Shown: piece after piece, positions 61,879-64,000 of the stretch | Layout of the letters: each line of letters opens with the position of its first letter | Numbering within the stretch: position 1 is the stretch's first letter | Notes under the pieces: model-generated | What the model was told of the DNA's origin: nothing | What the model saw: the letters and a program-made list of their open reading frames with translations, nothing else | Databases searched by the model: none | Assembly: GCF_023715565.1 (NCBI RefSeq) | Contig: NZ_JAMBOJ010000010.1 | Coordinates: 1 to 64,000 of the forward strand | Direction of reading: 5' to 3' | Source: Cytobacillus firmus | GTDB lineage: Bacteria; Bacillota; Bacilli; Bacillales; Cytobacillaceae | Length of the DNA: 64,000 nucleotides | Translations under genes and position numbers: made by a program

Positions 61879-61928
61879 AAAAGAGGCTAGTGCTGTTATT
61901 ATTATGACAGCATATCTAACCTCTTAAA
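61879..61928 (-). terminator. lepA terminator
   Basis: AAGAGG ... CCTCTT closing stem with an inner GCTGT/ACAGC stem, and T-run on the minus strand. Confidence 0.75.
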
Positions 61929-61942
61929 ACAAATCAAATATT

Positions 61943-63778
61943 TTACTTTTTAGGGGTATTATCGTCCATCTTCAAAACGGCCATGAAAGCTTCCTGCGGA
62001 ACTTCAACAGAACCAACCTGCTTCATCCGCTTTTTACCTTCTTTCTGCTTCTCCAATAATTTGCGCTTACGGGAAATGTCTCCTCCGTAACATTTAGCCA
62101 ATACATTTTTGCGAATGGCTTTAATGGTTGAGCGGGCTACAATTTTCTGGCCAACCGCAGCTTGAATTGGAACCTCAAACTGCTGACGGGGAATTAGCTC
62201 TTTCAACTTCTCAACGATAACTTTTCCTCTTTCATAAGCAAAATCCCTATGAACGATGAAGCTCAATGCGTCTACCTTTTCTGCATTTAACAGAATATCC
62301 ATCTTAACAAGTTTCGATGGCTTGTAACCAATTAATTCATAATCAAAAGAGGCATATCCTTTTGTATTGGATTTCAGCTGATCAAAGAAATCATAAACAA
62401 TTTCCGATAAAGGTAATTCATAGATAATGTTAACTCTGGTTTCATCCATGTATTGCATATCAATAAAGATACCGCGTTTTAGCTGGCAAAGTTCCATAAT
62501 GGCACCCACATAATCATTCGGGGCCATCATTGTAGCTTTTACATAAGGTTCTTCAACACGGTCAATCTTCTGAGGGTCAGGCATATTGGATGGGTTATCC
62601 ACTTTAACCTCAGTGCCGTCAGTCATGATAACATCATAGATAACACTAGGTGCTGTTGTAATCAGATCAATTTTGAATTCGCGCTCAATGCGCTCCTGGA
62701 TAATTTCCATGTGAAGCAATCCAAGGAAACCGCAGCGGAATCCAAATCCGAGTGCCTGTGAAGTTTCCGGTTCAAATTGAAGGGCGGAATCATTCAGCTC
62801 CAGCTTTTCAAGCGCTTCACGAAGATCATTGAACTTGGCGCTATCAATTGGATAAAGTCCGCAATAAACCATCGGGTTCATCTTTCTGTATCCAGGAAGA
62901 GCTTCTGCTGCACCGTTTTTCGCGCTTGTAATAGTATCACCCACACGTGTATCCCCGACATTTTTGATGGCAGCAGTCAAAAATCCTACGTCTCCAACTG
63001 ATAATTCAGGCAGTGGCGTTGATTTTGGCGTAAACACACCCACCTCTGTGACTTCAAACTCTTTGCCGGTTGCCATCATTTTAATTTTATCCCCTACTTT
63101 TACCGTACCCTCAACCACACGGATATAGGCTACTACACCCCGGTAGGCATCATAAAGGGAATCAAATATAAGAGCCTTTAACGGGGCATCCGGATCCCCT
63201 ACTGGAGCAGGTACTTTTTCAACGACCTGTTCAAGAATTTCTTCTATTCCAATTCCAGCCTTTGCTGAAGTTAATACTGCTTCAGATGCATCCAGGCCGA
63301 TAACTTCTTCGATCTCATTTCGAACCCTTTCCGGATCCGCACTTGGCAAGTCGATCTTATTAATAATTGGAAGGATCTCAAGATCGTTATCCAGGGCCAG
63401 ATAAACATTGGCAAGAGTTTGCGCTTCAATACCCTGAGCTGCATCCACAACCAGAATGGCTCCCTCACATGCTGCAAGGCTTCGGGATACTTCATATGTA
63501 AAATCGACGTGTCCCGGCGTATCTATTAGGTGGAAAGTATATGTTTCTCCATCTTTCGCTTTATAATTTAACTGAACTGAATTCAGCTTGATCGTAATGC
63601 CGCGCTCCCTTTCAAGATCCATGGAATCAAGGAGCTGGTCCTTCATTTCACGTGAAGTCAGCGCATTGGTTTTTTCAAGAATTCTGTCGGCCAAAGTCGA
63701 CTTACCATGATCAATATGGGCGATGATAGAAAAATTCCTTATCTTCTCTTGCCTTTTTAGTCTCTCTTCTCTGTTCAT
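61943..63778 (-). CDS. lepA: Elongation factor 4 (LepA)
   Basis: Ribosome-bound translational GTPase, 611 residues. G1 [14 protein letters not shown] near residue 20, G3 DTPGHVDF near 86, G4 NKIDLP near 140, and the LepA-specific C-terminal domain ([30 protein letters not shown]). Full length is normal. Confidence 0.97.
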   Translation of the reverse strand: MNREERLKRQEKIRNFSIIAHIDHGKSTLADRILEKTNALTSREMKDQLLDSMDLERERGITIKLNSVQLNYKAKDGETYTFHLIDTPGHVDFTYEVSRSLAACEGAILVVDAAQGIEAQTLANVYLALDNDLEILPIINKIDLPSADPERVRNEIEEVIGLDASEAVLTSAKAGIGIEEILEQVVEKVPAPVGDPDAPLKALIFDSLYDAYRGVVAYIRVVEGTVKVGDKIKMMATGKEFEVTEVGVFTPKSTPLPELSVGDVGFLTAAIKNVGDTRVGDTITSAKNGAAEALPGYRKMNPMVYCGLYPIDSAKFNDLREALEKLELNDSALQFEPETSQALGFGFRCGFLGLLHMEIIQERIEREFKIDLITTAPSVIYDVIMTDGTEVKVDNPSNMPDPQKIDRVEEPYVKATMMAPNDYVGAIMELCQLKRGIFIDMQYMDETRVNIIYELPLSEIVYDFFDQLKSNTKGYASFDYELIGYKPSKLVKMDILLNAEKVDALSFIVHRDFAYERGKVIVEKLKELIPRQQFEVPIQAAVGQKIVARSTIKAIRKNVLAKCYGGDISRKRKLLEKQKEGKKRMKQVGSVEVPQEAFMAVLKMDDNTPKK

Positions 63779-63800
63779 TGTTTATTATTTCAACTCCTAC

Positions 63801-63845
63801 TATAGAAAAGCGCAAGCGCCTTAAACAGGCGCCTGGAGCTAAGTG
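63801..63845. repeat. Short GC-rich intergenic repeat
   Basis: AAAGCGCAAGCGCCTTAAACAG followed by GCGCCTGGAGC resembles a short repeat often seen between genes in Bacillaceae. There is only one copy here, so the call rests on memory. Confidence 0.35.
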
Positions 63846-63949
63846 TGATCAATTTTAAAATAGTCCTTTTAGTTTATACACTATTTTTGATTATATCAGT
63901 AGGTTTGTGAAGATTCAATGCTAAGCTTTAAGCCGCTAATTTTCCAAAA

Positions 63950-63978
63950 AAATAAAGCTGCCCACCTGAGCAGCCTAT
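63950..63978 (-). terminator. Terminator of a gene beyond the right edge
   Basis: GCTGCTCA/TGGGCAGC hairpin on the minus strand with a T-run. It belongs to a minus-strand gene upstream of lepA that lies outside the window. Confidence 0.6.
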
Positions 63979-64000
63979 TTCCCTGTTATTAAGTCTGTGA

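Overview
The window is chromosomal DNA from a spore-forming Bacillaceae (low GC Firmicute), most like Bacillus, Cytobacillus or Mesobacillus. The evidence is gene content and order: from the sodA side (left) to lepA (right) it follows the B. subtilis yqg-yqf-yqe block, including the sporulation genes yqfC/yqfD, the glyQS T-box, the hrcA-grpE-dnaK-dnaJ operon with a CIRCE operator, and the dnaG-sigA operon. I could not run a search, so the genus is an inference.

Layout. 1-520: 3' end of an IS1182-type insertion sequence. 0.5-8.9 kb: MFS transporter, sodA, a DUF456 membrane protein, a Na/Pi cotransporter with PhoU-like tail, a DUF1189 protein, a LysM protein, ispG, yqfX-like and yqfW-like genes. 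8.9-11.2 kb: zinc uptake (zur, znuB, znuC with a Zur box). 11.3-17.8 kb: yqfT-like, nfo, cshB, yqfQ-like, ispH, yqfO, trmK. 17.9-25.6 kb: cccA, acyl-CoA dehydrogenase, a small membrane protein, sigA, dnaG, a decayed yqxD pseudogene, ppsR, ccpN. 25.9-37.7 kb: glyS-glyQ with T-box, recO, yqzL, era, cdd, dgkA, ybeY, pgpH, phoH, yqfD, yqfC.

37.7-46.8 kb: an AT-rich mobile island of about 9.1 kb inserted between yqfB-like and yqfC, bounded by an 11-bp direct repeat. It carries a large serine integrase, a protein of unknown function, a tandem pair of paralogous alpha-toroid (prenyltransferase/terpene-cyclase-like) proteins, a two-gene zinc-ribbon operon, a small serine resolvase with an upstream repeat array, and a 434-residue protein ending in a HEPN-like R-x4-H motif. 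This is the accessory part of the window and the best place to look for something new; a phage-defence role for part of the cargo is possible but not shown.

46.8-64.0 kb: core genes resume with yqfB-like, floA, yqeZ, yqeY, rpsU, yqeW-type Na/Pi transporter, deoC, mtaB, rsmE, prmA, dnaJ, dnaK, grpE, hrcA, hemW, lepA. Outside the island the notable non-coding items are a pair of dispersed structured repeats (3.2 and 9.4 kb), a tandem duplication of the ispH -10 region, and the yqxD wreck upstream of dnaG. I saw no rRNA, tRNA or CRISPR array.
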